From positions 124,001 to 188,000 of the forward strand of contig NZ_JNWO01000007.1 of NCBI RefSeq assembly GCF_000716435.1: a stretch of DNA of 64,000 bases, written 5' to 3'. Positions 1-8,979 of this stretch are shown here, one piece after another; within the stretch, counting starts at the first letter, position 1; every line of letters begins with the position of its first letter. The position numbers and the translations under genes were made by a program. The notes under the pieces are model-generated. The model made no database searches. It was not told where the DNA came from and saw only the letters and a list, made by a program, of their open reading frames with translations. The DNA comes from Streptomyces xylophagus. GTDB taxonomy: Bacteria; Actinomycetota; Actinomycetes; Streptomycetales; Streptomycetaceae.

Positions 1-42
1 GGGCGGCATCCACGTCATAGAGACAGAGCCCCGGGTGTTCCC

Positions 43-636
43 TCAGGGCGCGGCGGGCGTCCAGTGCGGGTCGCGGCCGAGGAAGGCGAGGAGTGCCTCG
101 GCCCGGTCGTAGTCGTCCGTCACCTCGAGCGCCGGCGCGAACACCCGGTACGAGTCCCGGAGTTGATCGACGAGCCGGTCCGCGGCCGGCCAGATCCCCT
201 CGGCCAGGTCCGCCTCCAGTGGCCGGTTCTGGCCGGTGGCCGCCGCGATGTCCCAGGCGTGCACGGCCGCGTCCATGGCGGCCGTCGCCGCGGCGAACGG
301 GAGGGGCATCGGACCCAGCGGCGTCGGCACCTGGTCGGCGTCGGCGGGCAGTTGGGCGTAGCCGTCGGCCACCGCGCGGAGCACCTTGTCGAGTTCGGCG
401 ACGGGGTCCCCGGCCAGGGTGTCCACGGGGTGGAAGGGGTCGGAGTCGGGGCGGTCGCCGGTGAGGACGAGGCCGTAGGCCTGCTGGTCGATGCGCGCGT
501 GGTTGAGGACCTGGCGTACCGTCCACTCGGAGCACGGCGTGGGCGCGGTCCAGGCCGTCCCGGGCACGGCGGCGACCACCTCGCGCAGATAGTCGTGCGA
601 GCGGACCAGCACCTCGATGGCCTGGTTGTTCGTCAT
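43..636 (-). CDS. TIGR03086-type metal-binding (DinB/mycothiol isomerase-like) protein
   Basis: A 197-residue protein of the DinB-like four-helix family found throughout actinobacteria. The N-terminal block TPCSEWTVRQVLNH (residues 33-46) and the later MDAAVHAWDIA block (121-131) match the usual metal-binding histidine pattern of mycothiol-dependent maleylpyruvate isomerase N-terminal domains; His46 and His126 are likely ligands. Known relatives are presumed to use a divalent metal and possibly mycothiol, but the substrate of this subgroup is unknown. The ATG is preceded on the minus strand by GGGAGGGGA about 5 nt upstream. It is transcribed divergently from the FUSC-like gene, only about 70 bp away, so the two may share a regulatory region. 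Function beyond the fold is inference. Confidence 0.8.
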   Translation of the reverse strand: MTNNQAIEVLVRSHDYLREVVAAVPGTAWTAPTPCSEWTVRQVLNHARIDQQAYGLVLTGDRPDSDPFHPVDTLAGDPVAELDKVLRAVADGYAQLPADADQVPTPLGPMPLPFAAATAAMDAAVHAWDIAAATGQNRPLEADLAEGIWPAADRLVDQLRDSYRVFAPALEVTDDYDRAEALLAFLGRDPHWTPAAP

Positions 637-707
637 GAAAGTCCCCTCCCGTTCGTTCCGTCCGGTGAGGACAATCTAGGAGGCCTTGCGGACAGCTACG
701 GTCCTCA

Positions 708-2003
708 ATGAGCACGTTCAGCGCACCCGTGAGAGGGAATAGGCCAAGGATGCGAGATGTCCGCGAGTGGACGGCGCCGCTGGTGCGGTTCGTGGGGCGG
801 CACCGGGACCCGGTGGTCGTGCAGACGCTGCGGTCGGCGACCGCCGCGACGGTCGCGTATGTCGTCGCGCTGCGGCTGAGCCCCGAGCCCGCGCCGCTGA
901 CCGCTCCCCTGACCGCGCTCCTCGTCGTCCAGGTCACTCTCTACGCCACGCTCACCAACGGCATCCGCCGGGTGAACGCCGTGGTCGCGGGCGTCCTCGT
1001 AGCGATCGCCTTCAGCCTGCTGGTCGGTCTGACCTGGTGGAGCCTGGCCCTGCTGATCGTGGCCGCGCTCGTCGTCGGACGGCTGGTGAAGGTCGACGAG
1101 TACGTGCCCGAGGTGGCGATCAGCGCGATGCTGGTCCTCGGCGTCACCACGGTCGGGAATACCGCCTGGGCACGGGTGGTGGAGACGCTGATCGGCGCGG
1201 TCGTGGGGCTCGCCTGCAATTTCCTGCTGGCTCCCCCGGTGTGGGTGGACGAGGCGGGCGAGTCGATCGAGGGGCTGGCCCGTCGGCTACGGCGGCTGAT
1301 GCGGCGCATGGGCGAGGAGGCGGCAGGCCGCACTCCCGTCGACCACGCCACCGCGCGGCTGCACGAGGCGCGCCGGCTCGACCACGACATCGTCGAGGTG
1401 GACGCGGCCCTCAGACAGGCTGAGGACAGCCTGCGGCTCAATCCGCGCGTCCGGGAGGGACTGCTGCACCGGGTCGTACTGCGGACCGGCCTGGACACGC
1501 TGGAGATCTGCACGGTCGTGCTCCGCGTCCTCGCCCGCACCTTCACCGACCTGGCGAAACAGCGCGACCCCGAGCCGCTGTTCGCGCCCCCGACGGGTGC
1601 GGCCGTAGAACAGCTGCTGTCCGAGATCGGCGACGCCGTGGTCAGTTTCGCGGTGCTGGTGACCACCGACGTGACGGTGAGCGCCGAGTCCGCGGAGTCG
1701 CGGCTCACCGCCGAGCTGCACACGGCCGCCGCGACCCGCGACAAGCTGGCGCAGCTGCTCCTGGAGGAGGTCCAGCGCGACGCGGCCCAGTGGCAGCTGC
1801 TGGGTGCCATGCTGACCGAGGTCAACCGCATGCTGGACGAGCTGGACACCGAGCACCGCTCGCGCCGCCTGATGGAGGAGCTGGACCGCGTCAGCCGTGA
1901 GCAGCGTGAGCGCCTGCCGTGGCTGACCTGGCTGCGGGAGCGGGTGGGTGTGCCGGAGCGGCTGCGCAGGAACCGGGGCACGGGCACCGATCGTTCTAGG
2001 TGA
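708..2003 (+). CDS. FUSC/aromatic-acid-exporter-like membrane protein
   Basis: A 431-residue protein. Residues about 40-175 form a cluster of hydrophobic helices (VAYVVALRL, LLVVQVTLYATL, VLVAIAFSLLVGLTWWSLALLIVAALVVG, LIGAVVGLACNFLLAPP) like the N-terminal half of FUSC or ArAE exporters. The remaining 250 residues are charged and helical, probably cytoplasmic coiled-coil. FUSC relatives export aromatic acids or amphiphiles, but the substrate here cannot be inferred. The start is uncertain: the ATG at 708 lacks a Shine-Dalgarno sequence, while an in-frame ATG at 750 has GAGAGGG about 12 nt upstream. A short hairpin (GGTGAC gga GTCACC, 1999-2013) overlaps the stop codon and could be a weak terminator. 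Confidence 0.75.
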   Translation: MSTFSAPVRGNRPRMRDVREWTAPLVRFVGRHRDPVVVQTLRSATAATVAYVVALRLSPEPAPLTAPLTALLVVQVTLYATLTNGIRRVNAVVAGVLVAIAFSLLVGLTWWSLALLIVAALVVGRLVKVDEYVPEVAISAMLVLGVTTVGNTAWARVVETLIGAVVGLACNFLLAPPVWVDEAGESIEGLARRLRRLMRRMGEEAAGRTPVDHATARLHEARRLDHDIVEVDAALRQAEDSLRLNPRVREGLLHRVVLRTGLDTLEICTVVLRVLARTFTDLAKQRDPEPLFAPPTGAAVEQLLSEIGDAVVSFAVLVTTDVTVSAESAESRLTAELHTAAATRDKLAQLLLEEVQRDAAQWQLLGAMLTEVNRMLDELDTEHRSRRLMEELDRVSREQRERLPWLTWLRERVGVPERLRRNRGTGTDRSR

Positions 2004-2100
2004 CGGAGTCACCTGGGGGCGGGGCGCCTTCGGCAGCACGGCGAGGGGACGGGCCGTCCCCTACGGCACAGCGGAACTGCGGAGCTATGGGGGCGGGCAC

Positions 2101-3147
2101 ATGACCGACAGCGGCGTACGGATCGACGGGAACACTCTGCGGCTGCCCGGCGGGGCTGCGGTGCGGTTCGTCCGCACTCTGCGCCTGCCCGAGACGGGCA
2201 CGCATCCGTTGCCGCCGGGGCTGGGCGAGTTCCCGGTCCGGCGGGTGGCGGACTTCCCGGACACGGTGCCCGAGCAGTGGCGGGCGCGGGGCGGGGTGAT
2301 GCTGCCGGTGTATCTGCGCGAGGCGATGTGGCTGAGCTTCGGGGGCACGCGGGAGCCGGCCGCTCTCCAGGTCGGGGTGGGCAAGGTGTGCGCGGTCTCG
2401 GGGAAACCGTGGAGCGACCGACTGTCGCGGAACCCGCAGAACTACGTGGTGCTGCCCCGCCAGCCGTGGCTCGACGGCATCAACTCCGGCAAGGGGACGG
2501 TCCGTCAGTTCGTGGCGGTCCCGCTCGGCCTCGGTGCGACGGTCGAGGGCCAGGTCACGGGCGAGGAGGTGTGGGGAGGCGTACAACTCCAGTCCTTCCC
2601 GCTCACCGAGCGGGAGTTGACCAAGTGGCGCGAGGCGGAGCGCCGGCGGTCGGAGCGGGCGCGCGCGATCACGATGCCGGGCGGCGGGGGCTACGGCATG
2701 CCCGCCATGCCGATGGCCGCACAGGCCGCCCCCACACCCGGTGCGTCGGCGCGTGCGCCCAGGGCCGCCGCCATGGGCCTCGGTGTCGGCGGTTCGATGC
2801 GCCAGGAGGTCTACGAGGACGACCGCCCGCTGACCGCCTGGGCCGAGGAACCCGCCGGTCGGGTCTTCGTGCACCTCGTGACGCCTCCGGAGTGGCGCCG
2901 CATCACCGGCGAGGAACCGCCGCCGTCACCGGTGGACCGCGCCGCCTACACCCAAGCGGGACTCCCCTGGTTCGACTACTACGACCAGGACGCCGAGGAT
3001 CTCGCCCCCACCGACACCCTGGAGACGGTGAAGCCGGTCGGCGACTGGCTGGGCGACGACCACGAACCCTGGCAGCAGCCCACGCCCGGCCAGGTGCAGC
3101 CCCTCAAGGACGCACAGGGCAAGCCGGTGGAGGACGGCGACTGGTAA
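2101..3147 (+). CDS. conserved hypothetical protein
   Basis: A 348-residue protein I do not recognise by function, although its N-terminal region (LPVYLREAMWLSFGG, about residues 68-82) resembles proteins widespread in Streptomyces genomes. No signal peptide or transmembrane helix is evident. A central low-complexity stretch rich in Ala, Gly, Met and Pro (about residues 195-240) separates two more regular regions, suggesting two domains with a flexible linker. The ATG at 2101 fits a GGGGGCGGGC purine-rich stretch upstream; the frame stays open upstream to 1948, but that part overlaps the preceding gene and is compositionally poor. The next gene starts about 130 nt later, so it is probably monocistronic. 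Confidence 0.6.
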   Translation: MTDSGVRIDGNTLRLPGGAAVRFVRTLRLPETGTHPLPPGLGEFPVRRVADFPDTVPEQWRARGGVMLPVYLREAMWLSFGGTREPAALQVGVGKVCAVSGKPWSDRLSRNPQNYVVLPRQPWLDGINSGKGTVRQFVAVPLGLGATVEGQVTGEEVWGGVQLQSFPLTERELTKWREAERRRSERARAITMPGGGGYGMPAMPMAAQAAPTPGASARAPRAAAMGLGVGGSMRQEVYEDDRPLTAWAEEPAGRVFVHLVTPPEWRRITGEEPPPSPVDRAAYTQAGLPWFDYYDQDAEDLAPTDTLETVKPVGDWLGDDHEPWQQPTPGQVQPLKDAQGKPVEDGDW

Positions 3148-3185
3148 ACCACACAACCACACACCCCACACCCATTGCACCCTCC

Positions 3186-3199
3186 GCAACGCGCGTTGC
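3186..3199. promoter_or_regulatory. 14-bp perfect palindrome upstream of the lactonase gene
   Basis: GCAACGCGCGTTGC is a perfect dyad 78 bp before the lactonase start, in the short intergenic gap. The form resembles LacI/GalR-type operators, but no regulator gene is adjacent, so the role is inference. Confidence 0.3.
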
Positions 3200-3276
3200 C
3201 GGTCTTGCGCTCGACAGCCCCTCCACGCCAAGGTTGCTGTGACGACCGGGGCGAGCGACGACCTGAGGGTGTGAGC

Positions 3277-4497
3277 ATGAGCAGTGGTGCGGACGCGTCA
3301 CGCGAAGGCTGGAGCAGGCGCCGCTTCATCGGCGCCCTGGCGGGAACCGCGGCGGTGGTCGCGGTCCCGGCACCGGCCTCGGCACCGGCAGACCCCGAAT
3401 CCGCTCCTACGGCCGCCCAGGCGCCGGCACCCGCCGCCGCACCGTCCCCCACCGGCAAGGCCGCAGGCCCTCGCCCCCTCTACCTCGGCACGTACACCTC
3501 GGTCGACGGCGGCGGCACGGGCATCGGCCTGGCGACCTACGACCCTGCGACGGGTCGGATCACGGGCGCGGGAACGCTCACCGGAGTCGCCGACCCGTCG
3601 TACCTCGCCGTGCATCCCGACGGCCGCACCCTGTACGCGGTCGACGAGCAGACGGCCGGCGCGGTGACCGCCGTACGCCTGGCGGACCGCAAGGTCCTCG
3701 GCACGCGGAGCACCGGCGGCGCGGGCCCCTGTCATCTGTCCGTGCACCCCACCGGACGCTGGCTGCTGAGCGCCAACTACACGTCCGGCAGCGTGGCCGT
3801 GCACCCGATCGACAGCTCGGGCGCGCTCGGCGCGCGCACCGCTCTGGTCAAGCACTCCAGTCCGCAGCCTGGCCCGGGCCAGGACGGCCCGCACGCGCAC
3901 CAGTTCGTCACCGGTCCCGACGGCGGCCATGTCCTCGCCGTCGACCTGGGCACCGACACGGTCTACACCTACCGCCTGGACACCACGAAGGGCACGCTCG
4001 CCGAGGTCTCGCAGGCGCACACCCGCGCGGGTGCGGGCCCGCGCAGCCTGGCGTTCCACCCCGGCGGCCGGTACGCCTACCTGGCCAACGAGGTCGACGA
4101 CACGATCGCGGTCTGCGCCTACGACCCGGCCACGGGCGGCCTGAAGATCGGCGACCCGCAGTCCAGCGGCAGCGCCGGCAGCACCACCAACTACCCGGCG
4201 CAGATCCTGGTGACGTCGAACGGCGCGTACGCCTATCTCGCCAACCGTGGCGACAACTCCCTTGCGCGGTACGCCGTCGAGGCGGACGGCGCCCGGCTCA
4301 GGCTGCTCGACACCGTGCCGGTGAGCGGTGACTTCCCGCGGCAGATCGCGTTCTCGCCGGACGGGACGCTGCTGTTCGCGGCGAACCAGAGGTCGAGCAC
4401 GGTGAGCGTGTTCCAGGTGGACGGCACGACCGGTCAACTGCGGCTCACGGGCGAGCCGTTCGCGTCACCGGTCGCCGTCTGTGCGCTGCCGCTGTAG
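3277..4497 (+). CDS. Tat-exported lactonase family (6-phosphogluconolactonase-like) beta-propeller
   Basis: A 406-residue protein with an N-terminal twin-arginine signal (SRRRFIGALAG, residues 13-23, followed by a hydrophobic Ala-rich core). The body shows repeated propeller motifs such as PSYLAVHPDGRTLYAVDE, CHLSVHPTGRWLLSANY, RSLAFHPGGRYAYLANE and RQIAFSPDGTLLFAANQ, typical of the seven-bladed lactonase family (YbhE/Pgl type). Cytoplasmic members hydrolyse 6-phosphogluconolactone; this one is exported, so another lactone is more likely. The ATG at 3277 is chosen because GAGGG lies 7 nt upstream; a GTG at 3271 would sit too close to it. It ends convergently with, and overlaps by 33 bp, the DUF2470 gene. 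Confidence 0.85.
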   Translation: MSSGADASREGWSRRRFIGALAGTAAVVAVPAPASAPADPESAPTAAQAPAPAAAPSPTGKAAGPRPLYLGTYTSVDGGGTGIGLATYDPATGRITGAGTLTGVADPSYLAVHPDGRTLYAVDEQTAGAVTAVRLADRKVLGTRSTGGAGPCHLSVHPTGRWLLSANYTSGSVAVHPIDSSGALGARTALVKHSSPQPGPGQDGPHAHQFVTGPDGGHVLAVDLGTDTVYTYRLDTTKGTLAEVSQAHTRAGAGPRSLAFHPGGRYAYLANEVDDTIAVCAYDPATGGLKIGDPQSSGSAGSTTNYPAQILVTSNGAYAYLANRGDNSLARYAVEADGARLRLLDTVPVSGDFPRQIAFSPDGTLLFAANQRSSTVSVFQVDGTTGQLRLTGEPFASPVAVCALPL

Positions 4498-5190
4498 GGG
4501 GCGCGGGCAGGACGCGGCGCTGGCCTGGGTGAGCAGTACGTGCATGCGCTCGGTGAGGTGGGCGACGGAATCGGCGGGCGCGTGGAACGGCAGGCGTACG
4601 TCGCCGTGGGTGCGGGCGCGTTCGATGCGCAGGGTCAGCCCGTGCCGGTCGACGGCGAGGGGCTGGACGCGGACCGCGCCGTGCAGGCTGTCGGGTTCGA
4701 CGAGCCGGGTGAGCCGCTCGACCGCGTCGGAGTGGCAGTCGGCGAGGTGGGTCAGCAGCTGGGCCTCGGCGAGGGCCAGCGGGTCGGGTTCGGCGGCGGC
4801 GAACTCGTCGAGGTCGATGACCACCGCGCCGGACGCCGGGCGCAGCACCACGCGCGTGGGGCGAAAGGCGAGTTGGTCGTCCTCGGGCACGAACCAGCCG
4901 GCGAGCCACAGCCTGGCCCGGATACGGTTGCGCACAGGGACCGGTGCGACGTCCGCGAACTCCAGGACGGCGGACGGCTCCCCGCGCGGCGCGCAGATCG
5001 CGGCGGCCAACAGGGCGCTGTCCTCGGGCACTTGGAGGAGCACCCGGCCGTCGTCGTCGACGCTGTGCGCGCCGACGAACTCCTCGCGACCGCCCTCCGC
5101 GGTCACCGCGCAGGACCATGCGGCGGCGAGCACCGAGCGGGCCCGCTCGGCCGCGGCAGGCACGGCCGTCCACGATTGGCTGTCACCCAT
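4465..5190 (-). CDS. DUF2470 domain protein under an iron box
   Basis: A 241-residue soluble protein. The C-terminal third (about residues 150-235, including ALAEAQLLTHLADCHSDAVERL) matches the DUF2470 domain, which in other bacteria follows a flavin-reductase-like domain in haem-utilisation proteins such as HugZ. The N-terminal part (about 15-135) is compatible with a degenerate split-barrel of that kind, but I see no clear flavin site. A near-consensus 19-bp iron box ends 13 bp upstream of the ATG, so expression is expected to rise when DmdR/IdeR releases the DNA in iron starvation. A link to haem or siderophore metabolism is inferred from the domain and the operator. Confidence 0.75.
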   Translation of the reverse strand: MGDSQSWTAVPAAAERARSVLAAAWSCAVTAEGGREEFVGAHSVDDDGRVLLQVPEDSALLAAAICAPRGEPSAVLEFADVAPVPVRNRIRARLWLAGWFVPEDDQLAFRPTRVVLRPASGAVVIDLDEFAAAEPDPLALAEAQLLTHLADCHSDAVERLTRLVEPDSLHGAVRVQPLAVDRHGLTLRIERARTHGDVRLPFHAPADSVAHLTERMHVLLTQASAASCPRPLQRQRTDGDR

Positions 5191-5202
5191 CCCTGAACCT
5201 CC

Positions 5203-5221
5203 TTAGGTAAGCCTTGCCTAA
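5203..5221. promoter_or_regulatory. iron box (DmdR1/IdeR-type operator)
   Basis: TTAGGTAAGCCTTGCCTAA is an interrupted palindrome matching the actinobacterial iron-box consensus TTAGGTTAGGCTAACCTAA at 15 of 19 positions, with both outer half-sites TTAGGT and CCTAA intact. It lies 13-31 bp upstream of the minus-strand start codon at 5190, where iron-bound DmdR/IdeR would block transcription. Confidence 0.8.
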
Positions 5222-5289
5222 CTTACCGAAGATCGGAGCGCACGCCAACCACGCCACGCAATCTCTCCACCAAGTCGTCCTGGACGAGT

Positions 5290-5898
5290 TCAGGGCGCGA
5301 TGACGCCCAACAGCGCCCGCGCGCACAGATCGCGCACCTGCTCCCGGCTCAACTCCGGGCCACGCAACCACTCCAGACAGACGGCGGTGGTGAAAGCCAG
5401 CCAGCCGCGCACCGCGAGTTTCACATCGGCCCGTTCCCCCAGGGCCGGCCCGAACTCGGGGTCCGCCGCCAGCGCGACCAGGATCTGCCGCTCCTGCGCC
5501 GCCAACGCCCGCTGGTAGACCCGCCGTACAGTCTGGTCCCCCGCCGCGTCGGCGCGGTGGAAGGCGCGGTAGCCGTGCGCGTGGGTGTGCACGTACTCCA
5601 GATACGTGTCGAGGGCGACGGCGAGTTGTTCGCGAGCAGGCACTCCGGGCACAGCTGCCGTCATCCGCAGCATCCGCTCGCTCTCGCGCTCCACCACGGC
5701 CGCGAAGAAGTCCCGCTTGGTCGGGAAGTAGTGGTAGAGCAGCCCGCGGGAGACCCCGGCGATCTCGGCGACCTGCTCGATCCACACCTCGTCATAGGGG
5801 TTCTCCGAGAACAACCGCGCGCCCACCGTGAGGAGTTGCTCCTTGCGCTCCTCGGTACTGAGCCGGCGGCGCGTGCGCTCACCCTGGTTCGCGGCCAT
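5290..5898 (-). CDS. TetR family regulator divergent from a P450
   Basis: A 202-residue TetR repressor. The N-terminal helix-turn-helix spans about residues 18-65 (RKEQLLTVGARLF, then VAEIAGVSRGLLYHYFPTKRDFF); the C-terminal region (about 70-200) is the variable helical ligand-binding domain, with RAFHRADAAGDQ and WLRGPELSREQVRDL segments seen in many actinobacterial TetR proteins. It is divergent from the P450 gene with a 108-bp spacer holding repeated GGTTCAA/TTGAACC half-sites, which argues for direct control of the P450 and for autoregulation. The ligand is unknown but is likely a hydrophobic P450 substrate such as a fatty acid. Confidence 0.85.
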   Translation of the reverse strand: MAANQGERTRRRLSTEERKEQLLTVGARLFSENPYDEVWIEQVAEIAGVSRGLLYHYFPTKRDFFAAVVERESERMLRMTAAVPGVPAREQLAVALDTYLEYVHTHAHGYRAFHRADAAGDQTVRRVYQRALAAQERQILVALAADPEFGPALGERADVKLAVRGWLAFTTAVCLEWLRGPELSREQVRDLCARALLGVIAP

Positions 5899-5919
5899 TC
5901 CCGCACTTTACTTGACGTC

Positions 5920-5979
5920 GGTTCAACAACGGGATCAGACTTGAACCCGCTATTGAACCCACGTACAACAGGCTCAACC
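5920..5979. promoter_or_regulatory. operator cluster between tetR and the P450 gene
   Basis: Four related half-sites are visible: GGTTCAA (5920-5926), TTGAACCC (5941-5948), TTGAACCC (5953-5960, an exact direct repeat 12 bp on) and GGCTCAACC (5971-5979). The first and second form an inverted pair GTTCAA/TTGAAC. The spacing suits cooperative binding by the adjacent TetR protein. Confidence 0.55.
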
Positions 5980-6006
5980 TGCCGCTGACTCAAGGGAGAT
6001 CGCGTC

Positions 6007-7530
6007 ATGGCGGAGACGACGACGGCGACGCCGACCGCGCTGCCGAAGGGATTCCGGGACGCCGAGCAGGGCTGGCCCCACCTCGACCGCCTCCCGCATC
6101 CCCCGCGCCGGGTCCCGTTCCTCGGTGACATCATCGGCGCGGACCGCCGCACGCCCCTGCAGGACTCACTGCGCTACGCCGGCCAACTCGGCCCGATCTT
6201 CCGCCGGAAGGCCTTCGGCAAGGAGTTCGTGTTCGTGTGGGGCGCCGACCTGGTCGCCGACATGGCGGACGAGTCACGGTTCGCCAAGCACGTGGGCCTC
6301 GGGGTCGCGAATCTGCGGCCGGTCGCCGGGGACGGGCTGTTCACGGCGTACAACCACGAGCCCAACTGGCAGCTGGCGCACGACGTCCTGGCCCCCGGCT
6401 TCAGCCGCGAGGCCATGGAGGGCTACCACCCGATGATGCTGGCTGTGGCCGAACGTCTGACGGACCACTGGGACCGCGAACTGACCGCCGGACGGTCGGT
6501 GGACGTCCCCGGCGACATGACCAAGCTGACCCTGGAGACGATCGCGCGCACCGGCTTCGGCCACGACTTCGGCTCGTTCGAACGTGACCGCCCGCACCCC
6601 TTCGTGACGTCGATGGTGGGCACGCTCAGCTACGCGCAGCGCCTCAACTCCGTGCCCGCGCCGCTCGCCCCGCTCCTGCTGCGCACCGCGACCCGCCGCA
6701 ACGAGGCCGACATCGCCTACCTCAACCGCACGGTCGACGCTCTCGTGCGGACCCGCCGTACGGCGAGCGGTGACGGCGACCTGCTCGACCGGATGCTGGA
6801 CACGACCCACCCGGAGACCGGCGAGCGCCTCTCCCCCGAGAACGTCCGCCGCCAGGTCATCACCTTCCTGGTCGCCGGCCACGAGACGACCTCGGGTTCC
6901 CTGTCCTTCGCGCTGCACTACCTCGCCCGCCACCCCGACATCGCGGCCCGCGCCCGCGCCGAGGTCGACCGCGTCTGGGGCGACACGGAGGTCCCGGGCT
7001 ACGACCAGGTCGCCAAGCTGCGCTACGTCCGCCGGGTGCTCGACGAGTCGCTGCGGCTGTGGCCGACGGCCCCCGCGTACGCCCGCGAGGCCACCCGGGA
7101 CACCGAACTCGCCGGGATCCACCCGATGCGGCGGGGCGCCTGGGCGCTGATCCTGACGCCGATGCTGCACCGCGACCCCGAGGTGTGGGGCGCGGACGCG
7201 GAACGGTTCGACCCGGACCGCTTCGACGCCAAGGCCGTCCGCTCCCGCGCCCCGCACACCTTCAAGCCGTTCGGGACGGGGGCGCGGGCCTGCATCGGCC
7301 GCCAGTTCGCCCTCCACGAGGCGACCCTGGTCCTGGGCCTGCTGCTGCGCCGCTACGAGCTGCGCCCCGACCCGGCGTACCAATTGCGGGTGACCGAGCG
7401 CCTGACGCTGATGCCGGAGGGTCTACGGCTGCACCTGGACCGGCGCACGGCGTCCGGGCCTGCGGCTGCGGTCCCGGACGAAGGCCGCCCCTCAGAGGCC
7501 CGCTGCCCAGTGCACGGGACGGACGACTGA
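6007..7530 (+). CDS. cytochrome P450, CYP102-like stand-alone haem domain
   Basis: A 507-residue P450 with all hallmark motifs: I-helix AGHETTS (residues 290-296), ExxR Glu347/Arg350 in ESLRLW, and the haem loop [13 protein letters not shown] (419-431) with ligand Cys429. The sequence resembles the haem domain of CYP102 (P450-BM3) enzymes, which hydroxylate fatty acids, but it stops after about 60 extra residues with no FMN/FAD reductase domain, so it needs separate redox partners; none is adjacent. From memory it resembles CYP102B1 of S. coelicolor. AAGGGAG lies 8 nt before the ATG. The gene is probably controlled by the divergent TetR, and overlaps the next gene tail-to-tail by 39 bp. Confidence 0.9.
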   Translation: MAETTTATPTALPKGFRDAEQGWPHLDRLPHPPRRVPFLGDIIGADRRTPLQDSLRYAGQLGPIFRRKAFGKEFVFVWGADLVADMADESRFAKHVGLGVANLRPVAGDGLFTAYNHEPNWQLAHDVLAPGFSREAMEGYHPMMLAVAERLTDHWDRELTAGRSVDVPGDMTKLTLETIARTGFGHDFGSFERDRPHPFVTSMVGTLSYAQRLNSVPAPLAPLLLRTATRRNEADIAYLNRTVDALVRTRRTASGDGDLLDRMLDTTHPETGERLSPENVRRQVITFLVAGHETTSGSLSFALHYLARHPDIAARARAEVDRVWGDTEVPGYDQVAKLRYVRRVLDESLRLWPTAPAYAREATRDTELAGIHPMRRGAWALILTPMLHRDPEVWGADAERFDPDRFDAKAVRSRAPHTFKPFGTGARACIGRQFALHEATLVLGLLLRRYELRPDPAYQLRVTERLTLMPEGLRLHLDRRTASGPAAAVPDEGRPSEARCPVHGTDD

Positions 7531-8322
7531 CCCCGGCAGCCTGGTCCCGGCGCTGCCCCGGGCCGCGTTGACCTGGGGCTGGGTGAGGAAGAACGCGCCG
7601 GTCAGATCGGCGTCCGTGAGGTCGGCATCGCGCAGATCCGCACCGATCAGATCCGCACCCCGCAGATCGGCTCCGGTGAGATCCGCGGCAATGAGATAGG
7701 CGCCGCGCAGGTTGGCCCGGTTCAGATCGGCGCCCTTGAGCCGGGCACCCATGAGATCGGCACCGCGCCGGTCCTTCTTCTTCCCCTTCACCCCGGCCCG
7801 CATCAACTCGCTGGTCCGCAACAGCAACACGTTGACCTCCTGCCGATGCGCGCCCACGTCCAACACGCCCAGCGCTTCGGGCGTCCCGCGTGTGAGCGCG
7901 TCGGTGGTTTCCAGCGCACGACGCAACTCGCCATGGATCGACTCGGCTGCGGGAAGGTCGAGCGCCTCGGTCAGGTACCACAGCAGCTCGTGAAGCTGCC
8001 GTACGACAGGAAACACGTCGAACGTCCGACGCGACTCCGCGCGCGGGACCGTACGCCAGTCCTGACCACCGAAGGTGAGCTGCGAGACCTTCTGCCCGGC
8101 CCCGAAGCAGTCGTAGACAGTGCAGCCGGTGAAACCCTTCGGCCGGAGCTTGGCGTGGATTCCACAGCGGTGATCGCTCTGGAGATTCGGGCACGGTGTC
8201 CCCGCGGCCTTGTCGATCGCGAAGTCCGTCGCGGCGGTGAAGGGCAGCGCCACACAGCACAGCCCGAAACACCGCTCGCAGTCGCCGCGCAGGTCGGCCA
8301 GGGCCGCTATGTGATCTTCCAT
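7492..8322 (-). CDS. Cys-rich (YkgJ-like) plus pentapeptide-repeat protein
   Basis: A 276-residue two-part protein. The N-terminal part (about residues 10-75) holds a cysteine pattern [29 protein letters not shown] and YDCFGAGQ, resembling the zinc/iron-binding YkgJ-type Cys cluster. The C-terminal part (about 180-245) has about twelve A(D/N)LxG-type pentapeptide repeats ([19 protein letters not shown] and on), which fold as a right-handed quadrilateral helix. Pentapeptide proteins of this size are often of unknown function; a DNA-gyrase-protecting role is known for some, but the repeat block here is short. ATG at 8322 has a weak AGGCTGGA upstream. Confidence 0.7.
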   Translation of the reverse strand: MEDHIAALADLRGDCERCFGLCCVALPFTAATDFAIDKAAGTPCPNLQSDHRCGIHAKLRPKGFTGCTVYDCFGAGQKVSQLTFGGQDWRTVPRAESRRTFDVFPVVRQLHELLWYLTEALDLPAAESIHGELRRALETTDALTRGTPEALGVLDVGAHRQEVNVLLLRTSELMRAGVKGKKKDRRGADLMGARLKGADLNRANLRGAYLIAADLTGADLRGADLIGADLRDADLTDADLTGAFFLTQPQVNAARGSAGTRLPGSVVRPVHWAAGL

Positions 8323-8369
8323 GACGTCCAGCCTACTGATCTGCCGGCAACACCATGGACCCACATCGA

Positions 8370-8379
8370 ACCGATCGGT
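8370..8379. promoter_or_regulatory. TetR-type palindromic operator ACCGATCGGT
   Basis: A 10-bp perfect dyad ACCGATCGGT lies 12 bp upstream of the following TetR gene's ATG, between that gene and the divergent pentapeptide gene. The same 10-mer recurs at 40569-40578, 43673-43684 and 43707-43718. Confidence 0.55.
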
Positions 8380-8391
8380 ACCATCTCCCCC

Positions 8392-8979
8392 ATGCCCGTA
8401 CCCAAAGGAACGGCCCTGGACCCCGACCGCACCCGCGCGACACTCCTCGCCTCCGCGACCGAGATCCTCTACGCACGCGGACTGGACGGCGTCGGCGTGG
8501 CCGAGCTGTGCCGGGCGGTCGGTGCCTCCAAGGAGACGCTGTACCGCCACTTCGGTTCGAAGGACGGCCTGGTCGAGGCGGTGCTGGAGGCCCGGAGCGA
8601 CCGGGTGGTGCACTGGCTCACGGAGGCGGTGGAGGCGGCCGGCCCCGACCCGCGCGCCCAACTCACCGCACTCTTCGACGTGTTGGCTGACTGGTACCGA
8701 CAGCCCGGCTTCCGGGGCTGCGCGATCGTCAACGCGGCGACACAGCGGCACACTCCGCCCGCCCGCACGCTGGCAGACCGCCATCTGTCCCGCTACGGCG
8801 CACTGCTCACCGGCATCGCCGAACGCGCCGGTGCCCGCGAACCGGCCCTCCTGGGACGGCAGTTGCTGATCCTGCTGGAGGGCGCCACAGTCGTGGCCGA
8901 CCACCACGACCCGCACGACCGGGCCGCCGAGGACGCCAAGCAGGCGGCCCTCGCCCTGCTGTCGTCGCAGGGGGCGTGA
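8392..8979 (+). CDS. TetR family regulator
   Basis: A 195-residue TetR protein. Its helix-turn-helix lies at about residues 12-58 ([47 protein letters not shown]). The C-terminal domain carries [14 protein letters not shown], a signature of the common TetR subgroup that controls adjacent oxidoreductases or hydrolases. Its stop codon overlaps the start of the serine hydrolase gene (TGATG), so the two are translationally coupled, and the hydrolase is a probable co-regulated target. A perfect ACCGATCGGT dyad sits just upstream, implying autoregulation. Confidence 0.85.
   Translation: MPVPKGTALDPDRTRATLLASATEILYARGLDGVGVAELCRAVGASKETLYRHFGSKDGLVEAVLEARSDRVVHWLTEAVEAAGPDPRAQLTALFDVLADWYRQPGFRGCAIVNAATQRHTPPARTLADRHLSRYGALLTGIAERAGAREPALLGRQLLILLEGATVVADHHDPHDRAAEDAKQAALALLSSQGA

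Noticed and set aside
3277..4497. Lactonase as the pentose-phosphate 6-phosphogluconolactonase
   Set aside because: A Tat export signal places it outside the cytoplasm, away from that pathway.
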